64,000 bases of DNA from Diphasiastrum complanatum (taxonomy: Eukaryota; Streptophyta; Lycopodiopsida; Lycopodiales; Lycopodiaceae): NCBI GenBank assembly GCA_029204225.1, contig CM055096.1, positions 69,583,444 through 69,647,443 of the forward strand. The letters run 5' to 3'. A program made the position numbers and the translations under genes. The notes under the pieces were generated by a model, which saw only the letters and a program-made list of their open reading frames with translations, ran no database searches and had not been told where the DNA came from. Below are positions 1 through 11,100 of the stretch, in pieces. How positions within the stretch are numbered: the first letter of the stretch is position 1; every line of letters begins with the position of its first letter.

Positions 1-589
1 ATTAGATATTGGCAATTGAGTTCCAGCGATTCCATAAGAATAAGGTTCTCCAACAACAGCCACTTTAAGCTGTGGTGAAATGGATCCATGAGGCATTGAA
101 CAATAATCCGGAGTATTGATACGAGTTGGATTTCTATGGAGTAATAAAATCTCGTTGTTGTTAGCAATATCCATGTTTAATACCTCATACTCCATAATAT
201 CGTTGTCAAAAATAAAAACATTCTCTAAGGCTCCCAAACCAACTTGAAATGGTTGACAGATCCAATCCTTATAATGGCCGCTCAATAGCTCAAGAAACAG
301 ATGCACTGAAGAGTGTATAGCATCTGGAAAATTTACCTGTCATAAGAGAATTGACACATGAAGAAAGTGAAAATCAATAGCTCTCTCATTGGCTTTGCTG
401 CCTGCACGACGATGTCGAGGCTTGATCTAAGCATCCCACATTGAATTCAAATGGCTATAAAATAACTGCAGTTGCTGCCGAATGCTAAGAAAGGGTTTTC
501 AAACAAGTACACACTTCCTGAGGCCACCATGGATCTGCAGAAGTCATCGACTGCTTGGTTTCTCCTCTAACCGGTAGCAAAGTAAGAAA
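1..589. other. No recognisable gene
   Basis: No conserved coding stretch is recognised. A short open plus-strand run near 68-160 reads AVVKWIHEALNNNPEY and then hits stops; no family is assigned. The segment abuts a minus-strand copia remnant and may be more repeat debris. Confidence 0.3.
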
Positions 590-1110
590 CTAAGATTTTG
601 CATAGCTGAGCATAAAGCCTTATATTTTGCTTTTGTAGTGGAAAGAGCAATCGTAGCTTGTTTCTTACTAGACCATGAGAAAGCACCATTACAAAAATGA
701 AAGAAATAACCTGTCGTGGATCTCTTGTTGTCAATATTACCTGCCCAATTCGCATCCAGGCAGCCCTACAATGTTACTACACTCAACTTCCTTCGATTAT
801 TCAACCCATACATGGTCTTGCGTAGCGTATTCCATTTGGCAACAAGAGCAAATGGCTCCTTGTAATCTATGCCTTTGTTGTGCGCATACCCTTTTGCTAC
901 AAGCCTCGCTTTGTGCTTCACAAGGGTTCCATCAACATTGTACTTCATTTTGTACACCATTTGTTACCAATGGATTTCTTGCCTAAAGGAAGATCCACTA
1001 TCTCCCAAGTATCATGATGTTTGATAGAATCCATCTCCTCATGCATTGCTATTTGCCAAATTTTTTCATCTTTGCCTCCTCATAGCAGGATGATTCTTCT
1101 GATTTAACAA
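590..1110 (-). pseudogene. Ty1/copia reverse transcriptase-RNase H remnant
   Basis: Read on the minus strand, about 1060-766 gives the N-terminal copia RT signature (DTWEIVDLPLGKK, then KHKARLVAKGY and GIDYKEPFA). About 755-590 gives the copia RNase H signature (NKRSTTGYFF, SWSSKKQATIALSTTKAKY). The central RT catalytic part between MYGLNN and the RNase H start is missing, so this is an internally deleted, dead fragment. Similarity is by motif recognition of the copia polyprotein order. It is opposite in orientation to the next copia remnant, so the two are separate insertions or an inverted pair. Confidence 0.75.
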
Positions 1111-1206
1111 TGTGACTCATAGGGGCTAAATTTACCTAATAATTGTCAGATTCTTTCCTCTCACATGTAAGTCGCCCTCGCAATTGCACATCCGTGCATT
1201 AGCAGC

Positions 1207-2690
1207 TTGAGGATCCATACGACAAGTCACTACAGATCCCCTCCACCAAAGTCTGCCTATTCTTGCCAACAAGTGGATATAATCCCCAATACGAGTCAGC
1301 TACCATCTCCTGCATTTTTCGCACACATCAAGGAATTAAGAGATCAACTCATGGCAATTGGGGAGCCAATACGAAAGGTAGAATTGGTTCACAGGACAAT
1401 GAGTGGATTGTCAGAAAATTTTCAGATGTTTCCTAACGGCATTGCATTGAGGGAGAGGCTACCAACCTTCGAGGATCTTCATGGAAATGTATTGCAGGAA
1501 GAGCAAAGGCGTGACGTGGTGAAATCACATCAAGCTCCATCAGAAGATCAGGCAATGTTGGCTATCGGGAAGCACAAGTACAAGAGGCAACAAAAAAAGC
1601 CTAATTCTGACGGGGATGATCAAGGATCCGTCATCAAGGAAGAAGAAGGAAAATTGTCAAAAACAGGGACATTGGGCACTTGATTTGCAGGGGAAAATGA
1701 AGACATTCACTAAGCTTGCTAAAGATGATGCGGAAAGCGACAATGGTGATACTAGCGTAGCATTTGTGATTGCATTAGCATCATAGGACTCTATGGATAA
1801 TACACATTGGTTCATGGATTCAAGAACAACGAGACATATGACCAACAACAAGTCATGGTTCAAGGATCTGAAGTTGACCAATGATGTTACTCAAGGAAGA
1901 CGTGGATCTATACCATCAAGGAGAAATCAAAGGCGTTTGAGTGTTTCAAAAACTTCGAAGCATTGGTGGAAAATTAATCTGGTGCCAAGATCAAGGTACT
2001 TAGGTCTGATCATGGAGGTGAATACCGCTCCACTGCCTTCATCAATTTTTGCAAAGAGTAGAGAATCAAGCAACAATTTGTGCAAGTCAAGATGCCTCAG
2101 CAAAATGGTGTAGCGAAAAGGAAAAATCACATAGTGGTAGAATCCACTATAGCCATGATGGCTCACATGAGAGTTGTTGATTCATTTTGGGCCGAAGCTG
2201 TACACATGGTAGTTTTCTTGTAGAACATGAGCCCGCCGACGATTGTCGTTCTAAATCACACTCCTGATGAGGATTTCAATGGTAAGAAACCGAGAGTGGA
2301 TGACCTACGAGTGTTTAAAAGTAGAGTATATGTTCACATTTTTAAGAGCAAGAGGAGTAAGATGTAGGAGAAAGCCTTTAAGTGCATTTCTACTGAGTAT
2401 GATGCACAAAAAGAAGGATATAAATGCTATGACCCGATTGGACAACGTATGCACATCAGTCCTGATGTGGTGTTTGATGAGGTTCACAGGTTTGGTGATG
2501 ATGAATGGAATAGTGATGATCTATCCAAGTTGTTCATTGAGAATGAAACAACAGCACACCTCAAGATGGACCACTTGATGAAGATGAAGGGCATAGCACA
2601 CCTCCAATTGATGAGACTAGGTAGAAGAGGGATAAACCTTATGGTACAAGTAAAACCGAACTGACAAGTGGCAAGCGCAAGGATATCCCT
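1207..2690 (+). pseudogene. Ty1/copia gag-integrase-RT remnant
   Basis: Plus-strand pieces appear in the normal copia order but in shifting frames. They are a gag-like segment (about 1330-1530, LRDQLMAIGEPIRKVELVHR), a protease-region segment (about 1793-1880, HWFMDSRTTRHMTNN, where active elements have a WLxDSGAxxHM type motif), and an integrase end with the target-proximal motif (about 2085-2225, QVKMPQQNGVAKRKN then FWAEAVH). A post-integrase/RT linker follows (about 2300-2560, LRVFKSRVYVH, then GQRMHISPDVVFDE). Many stops and frameshifts, plus loss of most of the integrase core, make it a decayed copy. Confidence 0.75.
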
Positions 2691-3485
2691 TGGGATACAT
2701 ATTCGCCTCGAAGTGGATCACTGTAGCAAAAGCTACCCAAATGGTACACTAAACTCATGGATAGTGCAAGGGAAGAGGTAGCGAAATGCGGTAATGAACA
2801 ATATCCACCTATGGTATGTTCGAGTGTAGTCGGAAGCCCTCACCCATAGTCCTTCAATTTTTTCCAAAGAACCCTTCCCTTTTCGGCTCGTAGGCTAGGA
2901 TGTAGTGATTCTAAGTGGCTTTTTCCACTCCAATATGTGATTTCACTAAACCAATTACAAGAGTAATCCACAATGTCCGTATATTCCAACGACACACTGC
3001 AAATTGTGCGCTAGGTGTGGCATCAATACAAAAGCAATTGTGTTCAATCTTGGGGTTGGACAAATTGTGAGTAATAATCTACGAGTTTAGCGAGTTTTTT
3101 ATCTTTATATTTTTAAATAGCTGTGTTTAGAGTTCCAATTAACAAAAAGTCAATGCAACAACAACGCATAATAAATTGCAATATCCAACAATGAAGACAA
3201 CAAAACAAGCCTGTAGGCCATATTGTTTGAAAAGCATGCATTCTCATTTTCTTCCGTGCAAATACTGTTCAGTTTGGTCCTTAGAAACATATCAGATTTG
3301 CCGTTTCATATTGCTCCTCGGGTGCTTGGGAAGCACCTTTCGGCGTGACGGCTTCGCTGATATGAGCGATAACATGGTTCTTCACTGACAAATCGAGCAA
3401 TTATGAGTAAAAGAGCAAATAACCCTTAAAAAAACACCTTTTTTGGTAGACGCTAGTCCCGACTTTGACGTATTCCCAACACGAC
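2691..3485. other. Unassigned spacer
   Basis: AT-rich sequence with stops in all frames. No coding similarity, repeat array or RNA gene is recognised between the copia remnant and the decayed LTR. Confidence 0.4.
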
Positions 3486-3927
3486 CAGTTACTAGGGGCC
3501 GAGGGCCAAGGTATTGGCAAGGCTAGTAACTGGGATGGACACTGTGCGTCAGTGGCAGTGACCTGGTGTGACCACCTGACAGGATGTTAGTAAGTGGAGT
3601 TATGACCGTATGGACCCTAGTCGTCAACAGCGGATAGGCCTTTGTTGGACGAGCAACTAGCTGGTAGTTACGCTGGGTGACAATGTGTCACAGGTGTCAC
3701 AGGTTCATGATGGGCATGGGGGTGGTGCATCAGTGTCACGCACTGATTGCGGGTACAAGATTTCATGGAACCATGGGGATTGATCACCCCTTGCATGACA
3801 GCCATGTGTCCCCGGCCCAGAATAGCAATCAAATAGACTCAAGAGGAGGGCATCTATGGATGGGTGGATCATTTCTCACACCAACCATCAGAGTTTGAGA
3901 GCTAAGGAGAGTTTGGAGTGCAACATT
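3486..3927 (+). repeat. Degenerate Ty3/gypsy LTR (gypsy-1 family)
   Basis: This stretch aligns by eye in plus orientation to the reverse complement of the LTRs at 10046-10532 and 12051-12499. Shared landmarks, in order, include ggccgaggccaaggtattggcaa-like text, a cagtgacc...gtg...ccgcc block, a tgtcacaggt block, a gttcatg...ggcatg block and a gatcaccc...gccatgtg block. It is clearly more diverged than those copies and is followed at once by a primer-binding site, so it is an old 5' LTR of the same family. No coding region of this element survives downstream. Confidence 0.6.
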
Positions 3928-3940
3928 TGGTATCAGACCC
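3928..3940 (+). promoter_or_regulatory. Primer-binding site (initiator tRNA-Met type), decayed
   Basis: TGGTATCAGACC closely matches the plant TGGTATCAGAGC primer-binding site complementary to the 3' end of initiator tRNA-Met. It lies directly after the degenerate LTR. The next bases (ctcgttctagagagagaa) match, in reverse complement, the leader beside the PBS of the element at 10046-12499, supporting one family. Confidence 0.65.
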
Positions 3941-4152
3941 TCGTTCTAGAGAGAGAATGTACTGTTTTAGAGAGAGAAAGTTCTGGAAAACTCTGGATTG
4001 AGCAAGAAAAGAGGGGGGAGACAGTTTCTAGACCCCATAGGAGCTCCAACACCCAGTTCTAGGCAGTTTTCAGAGGCAGAAAAAGCAACATTTGGGCTTC
4101 CACACACGAAGAAGCCATGAAAACCTGGGCCTCGTTGTTCAAGAAAGTAGCG

Positions 4153-4208
4153 TTGTCTTATATGTCTTCTTGGCACTCAAAAGCTTTCTTTCTTTCTTTC
4201 TTTCTTTT
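4153..4208 (+). repeat. LINE 3'-end remnant with (TTTC)n tail
   Basis: The run gtcttatatgtcttcttggca, followed by aaagctttctttctttctttc, matches the 3' end of the LINE at 45014-48942 (gtcttatatgccttttggca ... aagctttctttctttc). This is probably a severely 5'-truncated copy of the same LINE family. The tetranucleotide tail is shared by both. Confidence 0.55.
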
Positions 4209-4319
4209 TTCTCCTCGCCATTGCCATCCCCTCCCCTCCACCCCTCACCTCAAACCCCCCCCCATACTACTGTTGCGTAGCAGCAACAATTTGAACCTTC
4301 TCAATTTGAGTCAATGACA

Positions 4320-4760
4320 TTCATTTTTTTAATTCAAGAGGCCAAGTGGGAGAGTAGATGGAATTGGTTTCATAGGCTATTATTATATGTAGGCCATGCG
4401 CTGCATCCTTTATGGAATAAATCTAGTCTTCAGTAGTTTCATGACCATGAGCTGAGGATGGGTGGTTTCAATACCTCCAGAGGGTCATACCAGATGTTGC
4501 AAAGTAGTAGGCCTATGGCTTGGTGGGACAAGTATGTAGGGTGCACCCCTAGGCTACAATGCATTGCATTGAGGGTCCTCTCACATGACTGCACCGTAGA
4601 AGCTTGTGAGAGGAACCAGAGCATCTACTCCCTCATACAGACCAAGAAGAGAAATAGGCTCTCCACAAATCAATTAGAAAGGCTAGTGTTTTTGCATTCA
4701 AACCTACACCTCCTAGATAATATGAGGGAATTCATAAAACCCATGCAAGTGATCATTTGA
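4320..4760 (+). pseudogene. hAT transposase C-terminal fragment
   Basis: Plus-strand translation contains LQCIALRVLSHDCTVEACERN, then SIYSLIQTKKRNRLSTNQLERLVFLHSN. These align to the C-terminal dimerisation part of the hAT transposases further right, which reads ALRVLSQ, then DCAASVCERNWSTWALIHTRRRNRLSVSQLERLVF. An upstream piece near 4390-4430 (AHALHPLW) matches the AHMLHPLF block. The intron present in the full copies between the two exons is absent here, so this could be a spliced or processed copy or a related gene fragment. Stops upstream make it a broken remnant. Confidence 0.65.
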
Positions 4761-5460
4761 GGCTTGAGCTTGTCTTGAACTTGAGTGCTTAGTGTTGAGA
4801 CTTATCACTTGAATCTTGATACTTGAAAGTTGAAAGTTGAGAGTTGACGACTTGTGAACCATTTGTACTTTGTGAATTTGTGTCACATGTGACGAGTGAA
4901 TGACATGTCGTGAATCTACCAATTGTTTAAACTCTAGGTAAAGCTTGACGAGATTGACATCGCCAAGGTTCTTTATTCACCACCTAGGTCAAAGGAGGAG
5001 GATATATATGACTACTTGCATTACGAGTCTATTGCACGATCGAGTGGTTTGCTTGGTAATTGATTACTTATATTTCAACCAAGTTTCAAGATTGTACTAT
5101 CTATTATCTAGTCACCTTAGTCTTGAGTCTTCAATCTTGGTTACTTTCTAGTAGCTCCAATTTTCTATGTGCAAGACCAATGGCTCAAGCTGCATCACGA
5201 CGGGCTCAGGCTGCCACTACTCAGTAGCATTTAGAGAGCAGCTTCAGTAGCTTTACCAAGGAGACCGAGGAGAGTGAGGATCAGAGCCAAGGGTCTCCTT
5301 CTGATGAGGCTTCAAAGGCTAGGGATGATGATGATGGTGCTGAGGAGCACGTGTAGGAGGTTACAAGCCCCACCCTGCTAGGAGGAGTAGGAGGACCTAG
5401 ATGTAGTTCATAGTCTAGAATCTAGGTCGAGATTCGATATTTCACCTAGATTCTACTAGT
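4761..5460 (+). other. Possible continuation of the hAT fragment, acidic tail
   Basis: About 5180-5390 reads AQAASRRAQAATTQ, stop, then SSFSSFTKETEESEDQSQGS and a DDDDGAEEHV stretch. Such an acidic low-complexity end is common downstream of hAT dimerisation domains. The link to the 4320-4760 fragment is inferred from position and strand only. Confidence 0.3.
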
Positions 5461-6457
5461 ACATTATTATGACAGTTGACTCATGAGTCATGACATTTGG
5501 ATTCAGCATTTGCCATTAACTGTTCAGCTCATTTTGATATCATATGTGACATGTGTATAGTTTGACACCAACTATTCGGTGTTCACTATATAGTTTATTG
5601 TTCGCTCGAATGCTATTTGATTTTGCTTTTTGATGTAAGTTGTAACTTTTAAATTTCTACTCAAATGTTTATCCAATGTACTTGCTGCTCACTTACAAGT
5701 TAGTACCTACTAATGTGTGATCATTGACGGATGTTTGGTCATGTCAGTGTTGGTTCTTCGATCGACGTTGATGTATCATGCCACAAGGATAAATGATAAA
5801 TTACAAATTTTTTTGTTAAGTGGAAGTTGGACCATGGAATGGAACTAAGAAGTTTGAATTGTGTCCACTGTAGATTCAACATTCTCATGTACACTTGTGA
5901 ATCATGATTCTAATTTCTATGAACTCTAATCTGGTTTCAACTGTCAGGCTTCAATTGTTTACAAGCAACAACTAACATTTATTCAGTAGCAAGGTAGTAT
6001 TTATAAGATTTTAGAGACATTGTAGACATTATACGTATTACCTGACATGTTTTCTAGCATTCCATCAAATTTTTTTTGCTGATTGTTTTGGACACGATTC
6101 AGAACCACGATGCATGCCGATCCCTATGATTCTGAAAAGGTCGATTCTGAATCGCTAGGAAACACTTCTGTTTAGTGCTCATGTTTGGAATCAAAGCACA
6201 GAATAAACATGTTACGTGTAAAAATTCTTCCAAAAATATTGATTTCTCTTTGCAGTGCACAGCACCAAAGCACGGAATAAACATATCAAATGAAGGATCA
6301 CTAGGTTTGTTTAGGATATGCATAATGCTGGTCATAAGCAAGCATATTCAATCAGAGCTGAGCGAGGTAGAGAATGGTGGATTTGATGGCATGAAGAGCG
6401 ATATTCTTCAATTATTTTTTTCCTTTGTAAAAAACTACGTATTTAAAAAAAAAATGG
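5461..6457. other. Unassigned AT-rich spacer
   Basis: No coding similarity recognised. Short open runs are isolated and AT-rich. Confidence 0.4.
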
Positions 6458-6725
6458 TCATGTTCTGGAATGGAACGCGTTCCAGAACGGGCAACTAAGA
6501 TGCACACTATAGTTTATTTGGGTAGGTTCTAACTTCTTACTTTCAAAGGCAACTAGCTTTCCATCCTGAATTAGCAACGGTCTTGCTGCAAATTCACTTG
6601 CATCTATCTCATCCACAAATGGTTGATTAGGATCAACAACTTTCAATGGGTGTGCTATAGCAATCATCCACTTAAGAGTATCAAAACTTTCTTGTTGCGG
6701 CTGTTGCCAGTCAAAGTCCCCTCTC
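6458..6725 (-). pseudogene. Ty3/gypsy RNase H fragment
   Basis: The minus strand reads QQESFDTLK, then [43 protein letters not shown]. This matches the connection and RNase H start of the gypsy elements at 53-61 kb ([28 protein letters not shown]). Only about 85 codons remain and no LTR is seen nearby. Confidence 0.75.
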
Positions 6726-8055
6726 CTCTATGATATATAGAATCAAGTTGAAGATAGAAAGAGGGATCTATAATCAAAGTTATGCTTGCTATATTTCCGT
6801 ATCGTCCCCGATACTTTTCATTATGTTTTATTGAAGAGAGTGCTTCGAGAATACGTATCTATACAAATGTATATGGAAAATGATTGAAGGTTGTTTTGAA
6901 GCAAGATGATGTTGTCTTAGCACATGAGCCCCGAACATATTTAGAGAGCACAAACCTTTGATATTCACGAGGAAAGAAAAACCAGTTTCCAGACTTTGTG
7001 CTATAAAAAAATGACACCACAATATTTCTATCAAAAGGTTCGCAGTAAAGACGAAATCTCTTATTTTAGATCCAACACAAAAAGCAAAAGGAGATATCGT
7101 TGCAGTGTAGGCTAATGGCATGCACACTGTTAGGAATTAATGTTTATTTTGTACCCTTAATGTTAATTTGGCCATGTTGCTTGCTCATTGGAAGTACTAT
7201 GACGAGAATTTGGACCTGCCACGCAGTTACAAATTTACTGGAAAAGGCCAAAAATGAACTAAGCTAATAATTGTGCTCAGGCACCATATGTAAATATTCC
7301 ACTAGTACAAAAAGAACATTTTAATGATGTGCTTGAAATCCTTATTTTAGTTGCGTGCTTCTTAGAACAACAATGCCGCTGCCACAGGAAGTAATCCACA
7401 ATTGTCTACAAAAAAAACTATATGATGCATGAATTCTAGTAATCAGCAACATCATTCTTACTAAGCTTATTCTATTGTCAACAATAATAATTACTAAGAG
7501 CTACAATAACAATAACAGCTCGTATGACCATATTCACCAGCCAATAAACTCTTCCTGTGTATGGAATAGCCAATGAAGCTTTGCTCCAATCGGGAACTCA
7601 CTTTCACACAACAAGATTGAAAAGAAAAAGCCTTTTGGAAAATATGCATGGTAGTTTCTACTACTGAAAGTTGATTGTAAAAAACTTTCCTTTACAATTC
7701 CTGGGTCTAATAGCCTTAGCAGTAAATTTGGTACTAGTCCAACAATTGCTAGTAACCGTAGCAGTAAATTCCAGGTATTGGACCTTACTTAATGTGACGT
7801 TCTAATCGAATTTATTTTTTCAAATAGCTTTAGGTTACTTCGTACATTGTTAGATTGCTATGTTAATTCACCATAACTTAATTATTCCCATCCATGCATT
7901 TGTTTAAGATATGAAAGTACTTATTTCCCCAAAGAAACTTGACTTTATGTAAAAGGCCAAAAGTATGGGATTGACATATATTTTTTTTTAAGCTTCAAAG
8001 TTGTAGTCTGAAATTTGCTTTTTAAGCTCTAAAAGTTTCTTGTTATAATCTGCAG
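6726..8055. other. Probable WDR11 intron sequence
   Basis: AT-rich DNA without coding similarity, ending in a pyrimidine-rich stretch and acceptor (tctgcag) at 8055. It presumably belongs to the intron upstream of the first WDR11 exon in the window. The earlier WDR11 exons are not seen between 1 and 8055, so they lie outside the window. Confidence 0.4.
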
Positions 8056-8131
8056 GCCCAAATGGCCAGTGGCATCTTTCGTGTCTCCTGACATTCTAGT
8101 TACTGCTATGGCATATCGCATACCTCATGTG
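8056..8131 (+). CDS. WDR11: WDR11 exon (first in window)
   Basis: Preceded by acceptor tctgcag and followed by donor gtatga. It encodes PKWPVASFVSPDILVTAMAY and then RIPHV, ending in phase 0. It lies about 430 bp before the next exon. Confidence 0.75.
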
Positions 8132-11100
8132 GTATGACAAACACTTCAAAGCATCCTATACCTTCTTGACTTCTTGAATTTTTCTGGGATTGATTCCTTT
8201 GAAAGGATTCACAAAGATATGCAAAAGCTAGTCAACTTTTCTATTCTTATCTCACTGAATTTAGGCCATTTAGTTGTTGAGTTCTGTAGCCAATCTAAGG
8301 CACAATGTCTTGGAATCATGTGGATGTAGTGCAAGGCCCTGGGACATACTACGAAGTCAAACATTGATGAGAAATTTGTGAATATTTTGTTTGTGTAGTG
8401 TTGAGACACATTTTCCATTGCAGTCTGGATTGTGCATGGATCGTGTTCTCATAGTTACATTAAAGTCAAAAGGTTTTTAATGCTCTTTACCTTTGAGCAC
8501 TTCTTTCATGCTTTTTTGCTTGGGGTTTATTACAGAGGTTTAAATAACTTTCTCATTAGGTGATGGGAGATCGCCTGGGCAATCTAAGATGGTGGGATGT
8601 GACAACGGGCTTTTCATCTTGGTTTAACACTCATAAAGGTGGCATTCGCCGCATAAAATTTGCTCCTGTCTGTGGTGGAGATGAAATCAGGGGACGAATA
8701 GCAGTTCTTTTCAATGATAACACTTTTGTCATCTACGATTTGGTGAGCATTTGGGGGCTTTCTAGCCTGCTACTTATACTTTGTTTTTGTTGAGGCCTTT
8801 GGATTTTAACCTAAGCTGCTCATTTTCTTGAAATCCATTGATGTTTAACTAATACTTGGTCTTTTCTTCTATGCCCATTTGCAGAAATGTTTTCAGTTGA
8901 TGGAGTTACAAGCTAAGATTCGCTAGCTATGCTAGAAAGTAAGACTTAGGCTAAACAGCATGAAAGAGAGAATATTTAATGAGGCTAAAGAAGAGCAATC
9001 ATCATCAACTGAATAAAAGTCCACAATGCTGCCCTACATATACCCCACCAATGAACCCTAAAGTAGGAATTCAAAAGAGAGGGATGCAGATGATTTGGAG
9101 GGAAAATAGTGTGCCCCCCAATAGGAGGACCCCCATTCCAAATCAATATGACCAAGTCCTAAAAATGTGACCAAATAGGGCCCAAGGCCAGTACATGAAT
9201 AAAAAGGGCCCATAGGCCTGCTTATGCATAATAAAGAATAAAAGAATGGACGCGGCAAATGTAATGAGCCGAGTCCATAACTGTTAGAAATCCATAAATC
9301 ATAATATGGATGGACAGACTAGGATTTGAACCCAGGACCTCCCTCATACCGGGAATGAGATGCTCTACCACTGAGCTATCCGCCCTGTTTGATAGGGATT
9401 GATATTCCAACACCCCCCCTCAAGCCACACTTGGTTGGGGTCCTAGCTGTCACCTGCCCCACAACTTGGGCCACCTAACCATGGCTTTGACACCATGAAC
9501 TGTTAGGTCTAACTTGGCTCTGATACCATGTTAGAAATCCATAAATCATAATATGGATGGACAGACTAGGATTCGAACCCAGGACCTCCCTCATACCGGA
9601 TGGGATGCTCTACCACTGAGCCATCCGCCCTGTTTGATAGTTCTCTCTAGAGTGTGGATTGATATTCCAACACCCCCCCTCAAGCCACACTTGGTTGGGG
9701 TCCTAGCTGTCACCTGCCCCACAACTTGGGCCACCTAACCATGGCTTTGACACCATGAACTGTTAGGTCTAACTTGGCTCTGATACCATGTTAGAAATCC
9801 ATAAATCATAATATGGATGGACAGACTAGGATTCGAACCTAGGACCTCCCTCATACCGGATGGGATGCTCTACCACTGAGCTATTTGCCCTGTTTGATAG
9901 TTCTCTCTAGAGTGTGGATTGATATTCCAACACCCCCCCTCAAGCCACACTTGGTTGGATTAACTTTAGCATAGTCATTTATTTCTAACAATAACGCTCC
10001 CCTGCAGAAAAACAAAGCCCTCCACCAGCTAGCAAGCATAATGACTGTCACAAGCCAGTCTCTTCAAGCTCGTGAATCCTAGAAGCCGGTGTGTAGAATG
10101 AACCTCCTAACCATAGGCAACCCCCTCTTTGAGTTCTTCTACATGCTATTCCCGTCAGCTGGCACATGGCTTCCATCTGTGGGTGATCAGTCCACTTGGC
10201 ATGCATGAACCCTGTGACCTTGGAATACTGAGTGACTCTTAGGGTACCACCCATGTGCCCTGACAAAGACCTGTGACACTCTTGGTCACCCCGACTACTT
10301 GCCGGCTAGCATCTCATCACTGACGGCTAGGGTCCTGACGGTCAAGACACACCGCATCTCTGACAGCTCGTGAGGCGGCCACACCCGGTCACTGCTCGTG
10401 ACGCACCGGTCCCAAGTTGGGACAGATGTCCTCGTCCGTCACCAACCCCTGCCAATACTAGGCCTCAGGTCCTTTGGTAACCGGCCATGCCGAGATCATA
10501 ATAGAGCCGTAACTGGGCTCTAGCCTCTAACAATCCTTCCTTCCTCTGGCAAGTCATCGGTCCTCGATGACAAACTCTGGGTAAGACTTCTGCAACCCCT
10601 GTCACGTTTCCCAGGTAGCATCTGACAACGGATGCCCTTTCCAAGTTGCTAGATACTCTTGAGGAGACGATTCCGCAATCGTCGCTCCCTTCGATCTAGG
10701 ATTCTTTTTGGTCCATAACCTGTGGTGTCCTCCTCCTCTAGAGACACTAGACCTTCCACCAGGCTATCGCCATCATGCAAACATTTTTTCAGTTTGCTAA
10801 CATGAAATATTGGATGCACCTTGCATCCTATAGGTAGCTGTAGCTTATAAGCTACTTGGCTTACCTTCTTATTAATCAACCATGGTCCACAATACCTAGG
10901 AGATAACTTGGTGCACTTTCCTGTGCGTGGCACCTTCGACTTTGAAGGGACTACGAGCCATAGGAGATCCTGCCTTGCGCTTCAAAGTCTGCTGCATCTG
11001 GATAGGATCCTTCTGCGAAAAGCCTTTCTGACCAGCTTGGCCAGACTTTCGTGAACCCTTCTTCTGAGGCCAGCTTGGCGCTCCAGATTCAGCCTTGGTG

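Larger units (their letters stand above)
9282..9958 (-). mobile_element. TRIM retroelement array: LTR-internal-LTR-internal-LTR-partial internal
   Basis: A terminal-repeat retrotransposon in miniature. Three LTRs (131, 144 and 144 bp) begin TG and end CA, separated by two identical-length 116-bp internal domains. Read on the minus strand, each internal domain starts right after the LTR with TGGTATCAGAGCC (initiator Met tRNA primer-binding site) and ends with a polypurine tract (TTGAGGGGGGG) against the next LTR. There is no coding capacity, so movement needs enzymes from another element. The third internal domain is cut short at 9958. Shared-LTR arrays of this kind are expected from unequal or template-switching recombination. 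Each LTR contains a tRNA-like unit. Confidence 0.85.

Noticed and set aside
9312-9890. Three functional tRNA genes
   Set aside because: The anticodon loops are non-canonical (no U33, variable length) and each unit lies inside a retroelement LTR, so they are listed as tRNA-like units only.
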